Source of the DNA: Yimella sp. cx-51
GTDB lineage: Bacteria; Actinomycetota; Actinomycetes; Actinomycetales; Dermatophilaceae
Assembly: GCF_017654605.1 (NCBI RefSeq)
Contig: NZ_CP072113.1
Span: 1,798,001-1,862,000 of the forward strand
Reading direction: 5' to 3'
DNA: 64,000 nucleotides
Shown here: piece by piece, positions 1 to 12,095 of the stretch
Layout of the letters: each line of letters begins with the position of its first letter
How positions within the stretch are numbered: the first letter of the stretch is position 1
Notes under the pieces: model-generated
What the model saw: the letters and a program-made list of their open reading frames with translations, nothing else
Told to the model about the DNA's origin: nothing
Databases searched by the model: none
Program-made: the position numbers and the translations under genes

Positions 1-646
1 CGAGAATGCGCGAGTCATGCATGCTGGCACTTGCCGCGTCGGCGACAAAGACATTGCCGGCATGCAGGTCGTCGTGCTGGACGGTGGTCGGCAGGCCGAC
101 CGCGTCGAGGCGCGCCGCGGCGTCACGTAACGCGGGTGTGGCCTCTGCGGTCAGGCCCTCACTCGTCCACTCCTGCACCAGATCGCAGGGACGGAGGGTG
201 GGCACGCCGGCCGCCGCCATCGCATCGACCACCTTGACGGACGCTCGTTGCGCCCGGGCATATCGGCGAAGCACCGCCGAGAGGTGCCCCGTGATGTTCT
301 GCGCGTCGGCAACGTCGCGCAGGGTCGGCCCTTGATCCGGCACGAGCAACCAACCCCGCTCGGCATCGGCGGACCACAACGTAGGGACGAGGTCAGGCGC
401 GACGTCGGTGAGTGCGTCGAGCACCGGCACCTCGGCTCGTTGCTGCGGTGCGCCTGCCTTGAACCACACGCGTCCGTGATCGGTATCGACCACGAGAAGG
501 GTCGACCATGGGCGCAGGCGCGGTTGCCGCGGTGACGTGGGTATGCGCGTGATACCGCGGCGTTCGAGGTTGTCGTCGATCCAGGCCGTCGCATCGCGCA
601 ACCACTCGCGCGAGGACCACAGATCAGTCGTGAAGTACTCGCCCAA
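1..646 (-). CDS. Phosphotransferase (APH/choline-kinase-like), partial
   Basis: The 3' end lies beyond the left edge of the window; 215 codons are visible. The translation contains HDDLHAGNVFV, the HxDxxxxN catalytic loop of aminoglycoside-phosphotransferase-like kinases, preceded by an N-lobe with LLVPDQGPTLRD. The substrate cannot be told; most actinobacterial members are not resistance enzymes. The frame opens immediately after the dxs stop. The first usable start is TTG at 646, four bases past the dxs TGA, with no Shine-Dalgarno, so translation is probably coupled to dxs. A downstream GTG start is possible. The DFG-like metal-binding motif would lie off the window. Confidence 0.7.
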   Translation of the reverse strand, partial: MGEYFTTDLWSSREWLRDATAWIDDNLERRGITRIPTSPRQPRLRPWSTLLVVDTDHGRVWFKAGAPQQRAEVPVLDALTDVAPDLVPTLWSADAERGWLLVPDQGPTLRDVADAQNITGHLSAVLRRYARAQRASVKVVDAMAAAGVPTLRPCDLVQEWTSEGLTAEATPALRDAAARLDAVGLPTTVQHDDLHAGNVFVADAASASMHDSRIL

Positions 647-649
647 CGA

Positions 650-2518
650 TCAATGGGACGCGATACGGGCCAGGACGTCGGTCGTGATGACGTCAGGCGT
701 CAGGCCGATCGACTCCAGCACCTGACCGCGCGACGCGTGATCGAGGAACCGATGCGGAATGCCGTAGGTGTGAACCGGCACGTCGACACCCGCGGATCGC
801 AGCGCATGCGAGACGGCGACGCCGACACCGTGAGTAACCAGGTTGTCCTCGATCACGACCACGCGCCCGACCGACCGCGCTTGCTCGACGATCGCTTCGT
901 TCACGGGGATAACCCATCGCGGGTCGATCACCAGAGTCGAATGCCCTTGTGCTTCAAGCTTTTCCGCGACGCTGATCGCGGCCGCGCACATCGAGCCGAC
1001 CGCCACCACCAGTACTTGCGGCGCGGACGCGTCGTGCAGCACGTCGAGGCCATTGTTCTGCCGAACAGCAGTGAGCGGTTCGGCGACGTCGCCCTTCGGG
1101 AAGCGGATGACCGTCGGGGCATCGTCGACCTCGACCGCCTCGCGCAGCTGCGCCTTGACCTGCTCCCCGTCGCGCGGTGCGGCCAGTCGCAGCCCGGGCA
1201 CGATCGAGCAGATCGCCATGTCCCACATGCCGTTGTGCGACGGGCCGTCCGAGCCGGTGACGCCGGCACGGTCAAGCACGAAGGTCACGCCCTGCTTGTG
1301 CAGCGCGCAGTCCATGAGCAACTGGTCGAATGCGCGGTTGAGGAAGGTGGCGTAGATCGCCACAACCGGGTGCAGGCCGCCGAATGAGAGACCGGCGGCC
1401 ATCGTGGCGGCATGCTGCTCGGCGATGCCGACGTCGAAGACCCGCTCGGGGTACTTGGCGGCGAACTGGTCGAGGCCGACCGGGATCAGCATCGCCGCGG
1501 TGATGGCGACGATGTCGTCGCGTTGGGCTCCCAGGCGCACCATCTCGTCGCTGAACTCATCGGTCCAGATGCGCCCAGACACCTCGAACGGTAGCCCGGT
1601 CTCGGGATTGAACTTGCCGATGCCGTGCCATTGATCGCCCTCGTGTTCGGCCGCCGGCGCGTAGCCGCGGCCCTTCTGGGTGATCACGTGCACCAAGCAT
1701 GGGCCGCCGTAGGTCTTCGCCTTCTCCAGCGCATGTTCGACAGCCTGCTCGTCGTGACCGTCTACCGGTCCCACGTACTTCAGACCGAGGTCTTCGAACA
1801 TGCCACGCTGCGGCGAGAGGACATCCTTGATGCCCTTCTTCATGCCGTGCAACGACTGGTACATCGCGTTGCCGAGGACGGGAGTCTGCTGTAGCCGCGC
1901 CTTGCCCCAGTCGAGAACCTGCTCGTACTGGCGGGTGGTGCGCAGCGTGGCGAGATGTTCGGCAAGACCGCCGATGGTCGGGGCGTAGGACCGCTCGTTG
2001 TCATTGATCACGATGACGAGCGGGAGTTCGCGGTCGACCGCGATGTTGTTGAGCGCTTCCCAGGCCATGCCGCCGGTGAGTGCACCGTCGCCGATGATCG
2101 CGACGGTGTGGCGATCCTCGCCCTTGAGCTTGCGAGCCCTGGCGATGCCGTGCGCCCAGGACAGGGACGCGCTGGCGTGAGAATTCTCGACGATGTCGTG
2201 CTCGGACTCCGCGCGACAGGGGTAGCCGGAGATACCTCCCTGCTTCTTGAGGTTGGAGAAGTCGTGCCGCCCGGTGAGCAGTTTGTGGACGTACGACTGG
2301 TGACCGGTGTCGAAGACGATCGAATCGCTCGGTGAATCGAACACGCGGTGCAGCGCGATCGACAACTCGACGACCCCGAGGTTCGGGCCGAGGTGTCCGC
2401 CGGTGCGGGAGACCGAGTCGACCAGGAAATCGCGGATCTCCCGCGCGAGTTCGTCGATTTGCTCAACCGGGACGTTCTTGACGTCGCCCGGTGCGTGAAT
2501 GCCGGAAAGCAGTCCCAC
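650..2518 (-). CDS. dxs: 1-deoxy-D-xylulose-5-phosphate synthase
   Basis: This thiamine-diphosphate enzyme condenses pyruvate with glyceraldehyde 3-phosphate, the first step of the MEP isoprenoid pathway. The 622-aa product has the ThDP motif beginning GDGALTGG and ending in LNN (about residues 145-160), and the transketolase segment [15 protein letters not shown]. Length is normal for Dxs. I chose GTG at 2518 ([13 protein letters not shown]), the usual N-terminus, preceded by GGAAGGAA; an upstream in-frame GTG at 2539 lies before that Shine-Dalgarno. A TAGACT -10-like hexamer lies at 2553-2558. A phosphotransferase gene follows directly downstream. A prenyl diphosphate synthase at 49.1 kb would use its end products. 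Confidence 0.95.
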   Translation of the reverse strand: MGLLSGIHAPGDVKNVPVEQIDELAREIRDFLVDSVSRTGGHLGPNLGVVELSIALHRVFDSPSDSIVFDTGHQSYVHKLLTGRHDFSNLKKQGGISGYPCRAESEHDIVENSHASASLSWAHGIARARKLKGEDRHTVAIIGDGALTGGMAWEALNNIAVDRELPLVIVINDNERSYAPTIGGLAEHLATLRTTRQYEQVLDWGKARLQQTPVLGNAMYQSLHGMKKGIKDVLSPQRGMFEDLGLKYVGPVDGHDEQAVEHALEKAKTYGGPCLVHVITQKGRGYAPAAEHEGDQWHGIGKFNPETGLPFEVSGRIWTDEFSDEMVRLGAQRDDIVAITAAMLIPVGLDQFAAKYPERVFDVGIAEQHAATMAAGLSFGGLHPVVAIYATFLNRAFDQLLMDCALHKQGVTFVLDRAGVTGSDGPSHNGMWDMAICSIVPGLRLAAPRDGEQVKAQLREAVEVDDAPTVIRFPKGDVAEPLTAVRQNNGLDVLHDASAPQVLVVAVGSMCAAAISVAEKLEAQGHSTLVIDPRWVIPVNEAIVEQARSVGRVVVIEDNLVTHGVGVAVSHALRSAGVDVPVHTYGIPHRFLDHASRGQVLESIGLTPDVITTDVLARIASH

Positions 2519-2680
2519 GGGTGTGCACGTTCCTTCCACAGGGGGTCAGTCGAGTCTAGGCGATCCGGGGTTCCAACGACCGGACGCCCGGCCGCCGTTC
2601 CGGCGCGCCCTGCGCAGTCTTCACGGCAGACCGGCCAGGTGACCGATCGTGTGACCGACCAGCCACCCGAACAGGTGGTC

Positions 2681-2722
2681 TTGAGGTGCGCTCCGCCCCG
2701 CGCTAGTACTACACTGTGTAGT
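2681..2722 (+). promoter_or_regulatory. aspA promoter with 15-bp palindromic operator candidate
   Basis: ACTACACTGTGTAGT at 2708-2722 is a perfect palindrome with 7-base arms around a central T. A weak promoter, TTGAGG (2681-2686), 17 bases, TAGTAC (2704-2709), overlaps it, so a bound regulator would cover the -10/+1 region. The regulator is unknown. It lies about 40 bases upstream of aspA. Confidence 0.5.
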
Positions 2723-2763
2723 GGATTCAGATCGGATCCGTCTTCGAAGGAGTTGAAGCACCC

Positions 2764-4206
2764 ATGAGTCACGTTCGGGTCGAAGAGGACCTCCTCGGTA
2801 GTCGTGAAGTACCCGCGGACGCCTATTACGGCGTGCACACCCTGCGCGCCATCGAGAACTTCCGGATCAGCGGAGCAACGATCAATGACTGCCCCGACTT
2901 CATCCGCGGAATGGTCATGGTCAAGAAGGCCACCGCGCGCGCGAACGCCGAACTCGGCGCCCTGCCCTCCGAGATCGCGGACGCCATCGAGTGGGCGTGC
3001 GACCAGGTCCTCGACCAGGGACGGTGCATGGACCAGTTCCCGGTGGACGTCTTCCAGGGCGGCGCCGGCACGTCGGTGAACATGAACACCAACGAAGTGC
3101 TCGCCAACCTTGCACTTGAGCACCTCGGACACGAACGCGGCCGGTACGACATCGTCAACCCGAACGACCACGTGAACCGGTCGCAGTCGACCAACGACGC
3201 CTACCCGAGCGGCTTCCGCATCGGCGTCCTTTTCGCGCTGCAGGGTCTCATCAACGCCGTGGGCACGCTCGCCGACACCTGCGAGGCTAAGGGGGAGGAG
3301 TTCGCCGACGTCCTCAAGATGGGGCGCACCCAGTTGCAGGATGCCGTCCCGATGACCCTGGGCGATGAGTTCCGCGCGTTCTGCGCGACCTTACGCGAGG
3401 AGATCGACCGGCTCGAGGCGTCCAGGGAATTGTTGGCCGAAGTGAACCTCGGCGCGACAGCCATCGGTACCGGGCTCAACACCCCCAAGGGGTACCCGAA
3501 GGTCGTCACCGCCAAGTTGGCCGAAGTCAGCGGGCTGCCCATCACATTGGCGCCCAACCTCATCGAGGCCACCAGCGACTGCGGGGCCTACGTTCAGGTC
3601 CACGCCACCGTGAAGCGGACGGCTTCCAAGCTGTCGAAGATCTGCAACGACCTGCGGCTGCTGTCCTCCGGTCCCCGTGCCGGACTCGGCGAGATCAACC
3701 TGCCGGAGATGCAGGCGGGCTCCTCGATCATGCCGGCGAAGGTGAACCCGGTCATTCCCGAGGTCGTCAACCAGGTGTGCTTCAAGGTCTTCGGCAACGA
3801 CGTGACACTCACCTTCGCCGCAGAGGCCGGCCAGCTACAGCTGAACGTGATGGAACCGGTCATCGGTCAGGTCATGTTCGAGTCGATCTCGCTGATGACC
3901 AACGCGTGCACCACTCTGAGCACCAAGTGTGTTTCGGGCATCACCCCCAACCCGGACACCTGCCGTGACTACGTCATGAACTCCATCGGCATCGTCACCT
4001 ACCTCAACGACCTCATCGGGCACCACAACGGCGACCTGGTCGGCAAGGAGTGCGCCCGGTCGGGACGCAGCGTCCGTGAGGTCGTGCTCGAAATGGGGCT
4101 GCTGGATCAGACGGTGCTGGACACCGTCCTGTCGCCGCAGAACCTGATGCATCCCCGCGACATCACCACGCTCGCCGAACAAGACGAACCGAAGGCCGCG
4201 CGATGA
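2764..4206 (+). CDS. aspA: Aspartate ammonia-lyase
   Basis: The 480-aa product belongs to the fumarase/aspartase superfamily and deaminates L-aspartate to fumarate. The signature [11 protein letters not shown] is present near residue 320, as is the substrate-binding [10 protein letters not shown]. The N-terminus, with [13 protein letters not shown], is typical of AspA rather than fumarase C. GAAGGAG stands 11 bases before the ATG. The stop overlaps the start of dcuA by four bases (ATGA), so the two genes form a coupled operon for aspartate uptake, deamination and fumarate/succinate exchange. Confidence 0.95.
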   Translation: MSHVRVEEDLLGSREVPADAYYGVHTLRAIENFRISGATINDCPDFIRGMVMVKKATARANAELGALPSEIADAIEWACDQVLDQGRCMDQFPVDVFQGGAGTSVNMNTNEVLANLALEHLGHERGRYDIVNPNDHVNRSQSTNDAYPSGFRIGVLFALQGLINAVGTLADTCEAKGEEFADVLKMGRTQLQDAVPMTLGDEFRAFCATLREEIDRLEASRELLAEVNLGATAIGTGLNTPKGYPKVVTAKLAEVSGLPITLAPNLIEATSDCGAYVQVHATVKRTASKLSKICNDLRLLSSGPRAGLGEINLPEMQAGSSIMPAKVNPVIPEVVNQVCFKVFGNDVTLTFAAEAGQLQLNVMEPVIGQVMFESISLMTNACTTLSTKCVSGITPNPDTCRDYVMNSIGIVTYLNDLIGHHNGDLVGKECARSGRSVREVVLEMGLLDQTVLDTVLSPQNLMHPRDITTLAEQDEPKAAR

Positions 4207-5516
4207 TCTGGGTCGAACTCCTCGTCGTTCTCGCTGCGATCTTCCTCGGCGCCCGCCTCGGCGGCATCGCGATCGGTTTCACCGGTGGCCTCGGTGTGCT
4301 CGTCCTGGCCCTGCTGGGCGTCGAACCGGGCGACATGCCGCTCGACGTCATCTCGATCATTGCGGCGGTCATCGCAGCGATCGCGGCGATGCAGGTCGCC
4401 GGAGGCATGGACTACCTGGTCAGCGTCGCCGAGAAGGTGCTGCGCCGCAATCCACGCCACCTGATCTTCCTCGCGCCGGTCATCACCTATCTGATGACCT
4501 TCATGGCCGGCACCGGACACACCGCGTTCTCCACCATGCCGGTCATCACCGAGGTGGCGAAGGAAAGCAACATCAAGCCGGCCCGGCCGTTGTCGATCGC
4601 CGTCGTCGCCTCGCAGATCGCGATCACCGCATCGCCCATCTCGGCCGCAGTGGTGTTCTTCTCCTCCGTGCTCGAGAAGCAGGGTGTCGACTACCTGCAA
4701 CTGCTCGCGGTCGTGATCCCCTCGACCTTCATCGGCTCGATGTTGGCCGCGCTGTGCATCTACCTGTGGGATCGCACGAGCAAGCACAGCGCGCTCAGCG
4801 ACGATCCCGAGTTCCAGCGCCGGCTGGCGGCCGGAACGGTCGACATGCGCGGACACACCGAGGTCGTCCTGAAGCCCCGGGCAAAGCTGTCCGTCGCGAT
4901 CTTCCTCACCGGACTGGTGGCCGTGATGGCCTACGCCACCGCCATCAGCGACAAGGTCGGACTCATCTCCGACCCGCCGATGACGCGCGACGCGGCCATC
5001 ATCGCGTTCATGCTCACCATCGCCACCACGATCGTCGCGTTCTGCGCGGTCGACACCTCGCAGATTCTCTCCGCGTCGACCTTCAAGTCGGGCATGAGCG
5101 CGTGCATCTGCGTCCTCGGTGTCGCCTGGCTCGGGGCCACCTTCGTCGGTGCCCACGAGGCCGAGATCAAGTCGTCGGCGGGCGACCTGTTGCGCGATCA
5201 CCCGTGGACGCTCGCGGTCGTGCTGTTCTTCGCCGCATGCCTGCTGTACAGCCAGGCGGCCACCACCAAGGCACTGATGCCGACCGCCCTCGCCCTCGGC
5301 GTGTCCCCCGTCGCCGCCATCGCGTCCTTCGCCGCGGTATCGGCGTTGTTCGTGCTGCCGACCTACCCGACCCTGTTGGCCGCCGTGGAAATGGACGACA
5401 CCGGCACGACCCGCATTGGAAAGGCGGTCTTCAACCACCCGTTCCTGCTGCCGGGCGTCCTGGCGATCGCGTTCTCGGTCGCGCTCGGCTTCGTGTTCGG
5501 TGGAGTGCTGCTGTGA
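4203..5516 (+). CDS. dcuA: C4-dicarboxylate transporter DcuA family
   Basis: This 437-aa polytopic membrane protein matches the DcuA/DcuB family along its whole length. Conserved stretches include [10 protein letters not shown] near the N-terminus, [49 protein letters not shown] and [11 protein letters not shown]. Family members exchange aspartate, fumarate, malate and succinate, in enterobacteria mainly under anaerobic conditions. It overlaps aspA by four bases, supporting joint use of aspartate as fumarate source. Assignment to DcuA rather than DcuB rests on remembered similarity to the E. coli protein. Confidence 0.92.
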   Translation: MIWVELLVVLAAIFLGARLGGIAIGFTGGLGVLVLALLGVEPGDMPLDVISIIAAVIAAIAAMQVAGGMDYLVSVAEKVLRRNPRHLIFLAPVITYLMTFMAGTGHTAFSTMPVITEVAKESNIKPARPLSIAVVASQIAITASPISAAVVFFSSVLEKQGVDYLQLLAVVIPSTFIGSMLAALCIYLWDRTSKHSALSDDPEFQRRLAAGTVDMRGHTEVVLKPRAKLSVAIFLTGLVAVMAYATAISDKVGLISDPPMTRDAAIIAFMLTIATTIVAFCAVDTSQILSASTFKSGMSACICVLGVAWLGATFVGAHEAEIKSSAGDLLRDHPWTLAVVLFFAACLLYSQAATTKALMPTALALGVSPVAAIASFAAVSALFVLPTYPTLLAAVEMDDTGTTRIGKAVFNHPFLLPGVLAIAFSVALGFVFGGVLL

Positions 5517-5537
5517 AGCACTCGCGCTGAGAACGAT

Positions 5538-5568
5538 GCGTGCCCGCCACTGGACGTGGCGGGCACGC
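5538..5568 (+). terminator. Rho-independent-type terminator after aspA-dcuA
   Basis: A perfect 13-bp stem (GCGTGCCCGCCAC paired with GTGGCGGGCACGC) closes a 5-base loop and is followed by CTATTCTTT. The same T-rich tract supplies the -10 of the next gene. Confidence 0.85.
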
Positions 5569-5581
5569 CTATTCTTTCGCC

Positions 5582-5962
5582 ATGAGTCCAGACCGTTGGC
5601 AGCGGCACGATTGGTGGGGCGTCGTGCTCGACACCCCGAACGTCGCCGAGTTGGCGCGGTTCTACAGCGAACTGCGCGGCTGGGCGATCTACAAGATGGA
5701 CGAGGACGACGCGGCCCTGGACTGCGGCGAGGGCGTGGCGTACCTGGCCATTGCCCGCAACCCCGATCATGTTCGGCCGACCTGGCCGTGCGCGCCCGGT
5801 AGCCAGCAGATGCAGTTGCACCTCGATTTCGAGGTCGAGGATCTCGCCGCCGAGACCGAGCGCGCGATCTCGCTCGGCGCGACCTTGCCCGACCACCAGC
5901 CGCAGGACAACGTGCGGGTACTTCTCGACCCCGCCGGCCATCCCTTCTGCCTCTACACCTGA
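5582..5962 (+). CDS. VOC (glyoxalase/bleomycin-resistance fold) family protein
   Basis: The 126-aa product has a single vicinal-oxygen-chelate domain: WWGVVLDTPNVAELARFYSELRGW at the front (shortest diagnostic part LARFYSELRGW) and the C-terminal VLLDPAGHPFCLY. Such proteins are often small metal-dependent enzymes or ligand-binding proteins; the substrate is unknown. ATG 5582 is preferred over the upstream in-frame ATG at 5540 because the latter lies inside the terminator stem. TATTCT at 5570-5575, six bases before the ATG, suggests a leaderless transcript. Confidence 0.8.
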   Translation: MSPDRWQRHDWWGVVLDTPNVAELARFYSELRGWAIYKMDEDDAALDCGEGVAYLAIARNPDHVRPTWPCAPGSQQMQLHLDFEVEDLAAETERAISLGATLPDHQPQDNVRVLLDPAGHPFCLYT

Positions 5963-6028
5963 GGCCTCGGCTCGTTGCGCGATCCAACCCGGAGGACGGA
6001 AGCACACAGGCTTGCCCGCCCGCCAGGG

Positions 6029-6142
6029 TGCGATGTACACCGCAAGGACGTCGCCCTTACGATCGCACCGGCCGACTACACCATCGTCGGCCGCAAACTG
6101 CTCGAGGCCATCGGCGACCAGGACGAACTCGCTCACGCCTGA
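6029..6142 (+). pseudogene. Globin/flavohaemoglobin-like remnant
   Basis: A short reading with no start of its own translates to a piece containing DVALTIAPADYTIVGRKLLEAI and then ends at TGA 6140. I read it as the F-helix to G-helix part of a flavohaemoglobin or related globin, where the usual text resembles KHxSLxIxPExYxIVGxxLLxAI. The position expected to hold the proximal haem histidine is Asp here. The preceding globin helices and all reductase domains are absent. The assignment is by eye from about 35 residues. Confidence 0.45.
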
Positions 6143-6150
6143 CGAACGGC

Positions 6151-6185
6151 ACGAAGCCCCGGTCCGAAACGGACCGGGGCTTCGT
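6151..6185. terminator. Terminator hairpin after acnA
   Basis: A perfect 15-bp stem, ACGAAGCCCCGGTCC with GGACCGGGGCTTCGT, surrounds the loop GAAAC. It lies 23 bases beyond the acnA stop. Being symmetric, it could also stop transcription entering from the left. Confidence 0.8.
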
Positions 6186-6207
6186 GTTGCCTTGCGTTAC
6201 AGGCGAA

Positions 6208-8865
<2,658 letters not shown>

Positions 8866-8882
8866 GCCAACTCCTTCATCAG

Positions 8883-8902
8883 TTATCTTGACGTCAAGAT
8901 AA
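8883..8902. promoter_or_regulatory. Perfect 20-bp palindrome upstream of acnA
   Basis: TTATCTTGACGTCAAGATAA is a perfect 20-bp palindrome 17 bases upstream of the acnA GTG and just before its Shine-Dalgarno. A CATTAT -10-like element on the minus strand runs into it, so binding would block initiation. MarR-family regulators such as Streptomyces TamR control aconitase through palindromes of this general kind; identity with that motif was not checked. Confidence 0.7.
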
Positions 8903-8916
8903 TGAAACCACATCGG

Positions 8917-8930
8917 GATTCCGCGGAATC
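8917..8930. promoter_or_regulatory. Second palindrome in the acnA promoter region
   Basis: GATTCCGCGGAATC is a perfect 14-bp palindrome centred about 31 bp from the centre of the 20-bp one. Its position fits the -35 or upstream region of the acnA promoter. The protein that binds it is unknown. Confidence 0.4.
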
Positions 8931-8983
8931 ACGAAGGTTCACCTAACTTTTCGGTGTCTTCCCGCACTCCGATTCAACACCGT

Positions 8984-10231
8984 TCAGGCGGTCGGTGTCA
9001 GCATCGCGATGCACTCGACGTGATGGGTCATCGGGAAGGCGTCGAACGCCTCGATCGAGACCGGCTCGTAGCCCACCTGCGCCGCATACGCCAGGTCGCG
9101 AGCAAGGGCCGCCGGGTCGCAGGCGACGTAAGCGATCGCCCGCGGCGCGCGCTCGGCGATGGCTTCGATCACCTCGCGACCGGCACCGCTGCGCGGCGGG
9201 TCGAGCACGACGAGGTCGGTCTTGGACTCCAGGTGCTGCAACTGCTCCAGCACGTCGCCGGCGATGAAGGTCGCCCCAGGCACGTTCTGTTGCGCCTGCT
9301 CGACTGCTTCTTCCACTCCCTCGATGCCGATGACGTTCTCGGCGCCGACGACATCGGCGAGGAAGGCCGAGAAGAGTCCGACACCGCAATAGAGGTCGAG
9401 CACCTTCTCCCCCGAGCTCGGTTGCAGCCGCGCAAGGAGGTGTTCGACGAACGTACGGGCCGCGCCAGGGTGAACCTGCCAGAAGCCACGGGCGCTCACC
9501 TCGAACTCGTGCTCGCGGCCACCCGCCTCGACGAACTCGGCGACCGCAGGGATCTCGTCGTCGCGATCGAGCGGGAGTTCGACCGCCACCACTTCGCTCT
9601 CGGAGGTGACGGCGACATCGAGGCCGGAGAGTTCCGGCTTGAAGCGCTCGGTGTAGAGCCCGACCTGACCGATGAGCGGATGCGCAATGCGGCAGTCGTC
9701 GACCTTCACCACGTCGTGGGAGCGATGCCCGCGCAGACCAAGGCGGCCCGATCCGCTGATCGTGAACTCCACCCGGGTGCGCCATCCGGCGCCGTCGTCG
9801 TCGCCGGGCACGGGCTGCACCTCGCCGTGCCAGTCGATGCCGGCCAGCCGCTGGAGCTGCTCGCGTACCACCGATGTCTTCAACTCACGCTGGTAGGCGG
9901 CGCTGGTGTGCTGCCAGTCGCAGCCACCGCAGCGGTTCGGGCCCGCGAAACGGCACCCGTCGTCCACTCGCTCTGCGCTGGCCTCCACCACACGCACCGC
10001 GTCCGCCCGCAGGAAGCGCGACTTCTCGCCGCCGTCGGTCACCCGGGCGATCACGATCTCGCCAGGCAGTGCGTGCCGTACGAAGAGGACGCGTCCCTCG
10101 TGGCGAGCGACGCAATGTCCACCGTGCGCCACGGGCCCGACCTGCACCTCGTACTCCTGGCCGATCAGCGCGCGTCCCTGGTTGGAGCGCGACCGTGGTC
10201 GGCGCACATCCCGACGCGAGCGGTTGTTCAT
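8984..10231 (-). CDS. Class I SAM-dependent RNA (uracil-5-)methyltransferase, TrmA/RlmD family
   Basis: The 415-aa protein begins with a TRAM RNA-binding domain (about residues 22-80), then has the iron-sulfur cysteine pattern CRFAGPNRCGGCDWQH, a Rossmann methyltransferase domain with LDLYCGVGLFS and VVLDPPRSG, and the C-terminal YVACDPAALARDL, whose Cys is the expected covalent nucleophile. It should make 5-methyluridine in 23S rRNA or tRNA; the exact target cannot be read from sequence. It is divergent from ceoB, a neighbourhood also found in mycobacteria. Start ATG 10231 has a weak AGGA upstream. Confidence 0.88.
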   Translation of the reverse strand: MNNRSRRDVRRPRSRSNQGRALIGQEYEVQVGPVAHGGHCVARHEGRVLFVRHALPGEIVIARVTDGGEKSRFLRADAVRVVEASAERVDDGCRFAGPNRCGGCDWQHTSAAYQRELKTSVVREQLQRLAGIDWHGEVQPVPGDDDGAGWRTRVEFTISGSGRLGLRGHRSHDVVKVDDCRIAHPLIGQVGLYTERFKPELSGLDVAVTSESEVVAVELPLDRDDEIPAVAEFVEAGGREHEFEVSARGFWQVHPGAARTFVEHLLARLQPSSGEKVLDLYCGVGLFSAFLADVVGAENVIGIEGVEEAVEQAQQNVPGATFIAGDVLEQLQHLESKTDLVVLDPPRSGAGREVIEAIAERAPRAIAYVACDPAALARDLAYAAQVGYEPVSIEAFDAFPMTHHVECIAMLTPTA

Positions 10232-10326
10232 CGGGCTCGTCCTGCATCAGTGGAGTTCACGCACGCGAGTTTAGGTCGTTCCCACAGCCCGCTGTCCGGC
10301 CCGCACACTCCGGTAGCGTCTGCGCT

Positions 10327-10992
10327 GTGCATTACGTGATCATGGGTTGCGGACGAGTGGGCTCGACGCTGGCGCTGGCCCTGCAGAATCGGGATCATTC
10401 CGTCGCCGTCATCGACCGCGACAGTTCGGCCTTCCGCCGCCTCGGTCCGAGTTTCGAGGGACGACGGGTCACCGGCATCGGTTTCGACCGCGGGACGCTG
10501 CGCGAGGCCGGTATCGAGAACGCCTACGCCTTCGCCGCCGTCAGCAGCGGCGACAACTCCAACATTCTTGCCGCTCGCGTGGCCCGGGAGACCTTCGACG
10601 TCGAGCATGTGGTGGCTCGTATCTACGACCCGGGCAGAGCCGAGATCTACCAGCGTCTCGGTATCCCCACCGTTGCGACGGTGAAGTGGACCGCTGACCA
10701 GGTGATGCGACGACTCATCCCGGCCGGAGCGGTCTCCATGCACACTGACGCCAGTGGCGCGATCACCTTGGCCGAGGTGCCCTTCGACGCCAGCTGGATC
10801 GGCACGCCGCTGACCAAACTCGAATCGGTGACCTCGGCCCGCGTGGCCTATCTGACCCGGCTCGGCGAAGGAATGCTGCCGATCAAGAACACCGTCCTGC
10901 AGGACGGCGACCTGCTGCAGGTGCTGGTGCGTCCCGCCGAACTCCCCGCGGTCGAGCACCTCCTGTCGCAGCCCCGCCCGAGCAACATCTGA
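10327..10992 (+). CDS. ceoB: TrkA-type potassium channel regulatory protein, first of pair
   Basis: The 221-aa protein has an N-terminal RCK/TrkA-N NAD(H)-binding domain starting HYVIMGCGRVGSTLA, followed by a TrkA-C domain (about residues 140-215). Such proteins gate K+ uptake in response to nucleotides. GTG 10327 places the Rossmann strand right at the N-terminus, as usual. TAGCGT at 10314-10319 lies seven bases before it and no Shine-Dalgarno is visible, so leaderless expression is likely. No TrkH/KtrB membrane subunit is encoded in this window. ceoC follows after 19 bases. Confidence 0.9.
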   Translation: MHYVIMGCGRVGSTLALALQNRDHSVAVIDRDSSAFRRLGPSFEGRRVTGIGFDRGTLREAGIENAYAFAAVSSGDNSNILAARVARETFDVEHVVARIYDPGRAEIYQRLGIPTVATVKWTADQVMRRLIPAGAVSMHTDASGAITLAEVPFDASWIGTPLTKLESVTSARVAYLTRLGEGMLPIKNTVLQDGDLLQVLVRPAELPAVEHLLSQPRPSNI

Positions 10993-11011
10993 AGCAGCAC
11001 AAGGAGATTCG

Positions 11012-11710
11012 ATGCGTGTCGTCATAGTCGGGGCGGGCTCGGTGGGCCGGTCGATCGGCCGCGAACTGTTGATCAGCGGCCACCAAGTGCTCTTCATCGA
11101 CAAGTACGCCGACGAGTCCAAGAGTCATCTTGTGCCCGAGGCCACCTGGCTGCTCGCCGACGCCTGCGAGACGACCACCCTGCACGAAGCAGGGCTGCAG
11201 GACTGCGATGTCGTGGTGTGCGCCACCGGTGACGACAAGGTCAACCTGGTCGTCTCGCTGCTGGCCAAGACCGAGTTCGGCGTCGGCCGCACCGTCGCGC
11301 GCATCAGCAATCCGAAGAACGAGTGGATGTTCGACGAAGGATGGGGCGTCGACGTCGCCGTCTCGACACCACGCCTGATGACGGCTCTGGTCGAGGAAGC
11401 CGTCAGCGTCGGCGACCTGGTGCGCCTCTTTCAGTTCCAGCAGGGACGGGCGTCCATGGTTGAGATCACCGTGCCCGCAGACGGCCCGGTGGTGGGGCTG
11501 CGGGTGGACGAACTCCGCCTGCCCGAGGGCACAGTGCTCGTGGGCATCATCCGTGACGAGGTGCCGATCGCGCCGACACCGAATGACGAGATCGAGGGGT
11601 TCGACGAACTGCTCTTTCTCACCACGCCCGAATCGGAGCCCAAGCTCGGCTCGGTGCTGACCGGACGCGAGGCGTCCGCCATCCGCACTGTCACCAGCGA
11701 ACTGAACTGA
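11012..11710 (+). CDS. ceoC: TrkA-type potassium channel regulatory protein, second of pair
   Basis: The 232-aa paralogue of the preceding gene begins MRVVIVGAGSVGRSIGREL, the glycine-rich NAD-binding loop, and ends with a TrkA-C domain. AAGGAG lies eight bases before the ATG. The pair is cotranscribed and probably forms a hetero-oligomeric gating ring for a Trk channel encoded elsewhere. It converges on the OB-fold gene with only six bases between the stops. Confidence 0.9.
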   Translation: MRVVIVGAGSVGRSIGRELLISGHQVLFIDKYADESKSHLVPEATWLLADACETTTLHEAGLQDCDVVVCATGDDKVNLVVSLLAKTEFGVGRTVARISNPKNEWMFDEGWGVDVAVSTPRLMTALVEEAVSVGDLVRLFQFQQGRASMVEITVPADGPVVGLRVDELRLPEGTVLVGIIRDEVPIAPTPNDEIEGFDELLFLTTPESEPKLGSVLTGREASAIRTVTSELN

Positions 11711-11716
11711 GGGTCC

Positions 11717-12091
11717 TCAGCGCTTGCCGACCGGCAGCAATTCGTACCGCGGGTTGAACATGATCGGCGTCCCTCGGCGGTAGGACACCCGGCCGTCGAC
11801 GCCGAGGCGAGCGCCGGGCTCGATTCCGCCGATCTGCTTGCGGCCCAACCAGACCAGCGACAGCACGCGGCTGCCATCGTCCAGATCGACCACGAGCGCA
11901 TACGTGCCGCCCGCTCGTTCGCGCACCCCTACGGACGTGACCGTGCCGACGCAGTGCGCCATCTCGCGATCGGCGAGTTCGGCGATCCTGCTCGCTGCAG
12001 CACCGCCCTCGCGGGGGGCTGTTTCGGGAGCGCCGGTGACGTCGGCGCCCGACAAGCGACGCGCGAGGCGTCGCATCATCGAATCGGCCAT
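11717..12091 (-). CDS. OB-fold nucleic-acid-binding domain protein
   Basis: The 124-aa product carries one OB-fold (about residues 45-124), with CVGTVTSVGVRE and the strand RVLSLVWLGRKQI typical of the actinobacterial family next to DUF3710. ATG 12091 begins MADSMMRRLARRLSG, four bases after the DUF3710 stop, so it is the last gene of the DUF4193-dut-DUF3710-OB run. The role is unknown; binding of single-stranded nucleic acid is inferred from the fold only. Confidence 0.8.
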   Translation of the reverse strand: MADSMMRRLARRLSGADVTGAPETAPREGGAAASRIAELADREMAHCVGTVTSVGVRERAGGTYALVVDLDDGSRVLSLVWLGRKQIGGIEPGARLGVDGRVSYRRGTPIMFNPRYELLPVGKR

Positions 12092-12095
12092 CACA

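Noticed and set aside
4107-6005. 632-codon minus frame opposite dcuA
   Set aside because: Low-complexity Arg/Asp/Gly translation and complete overlap with aspA, dcuA and the VOC gene.
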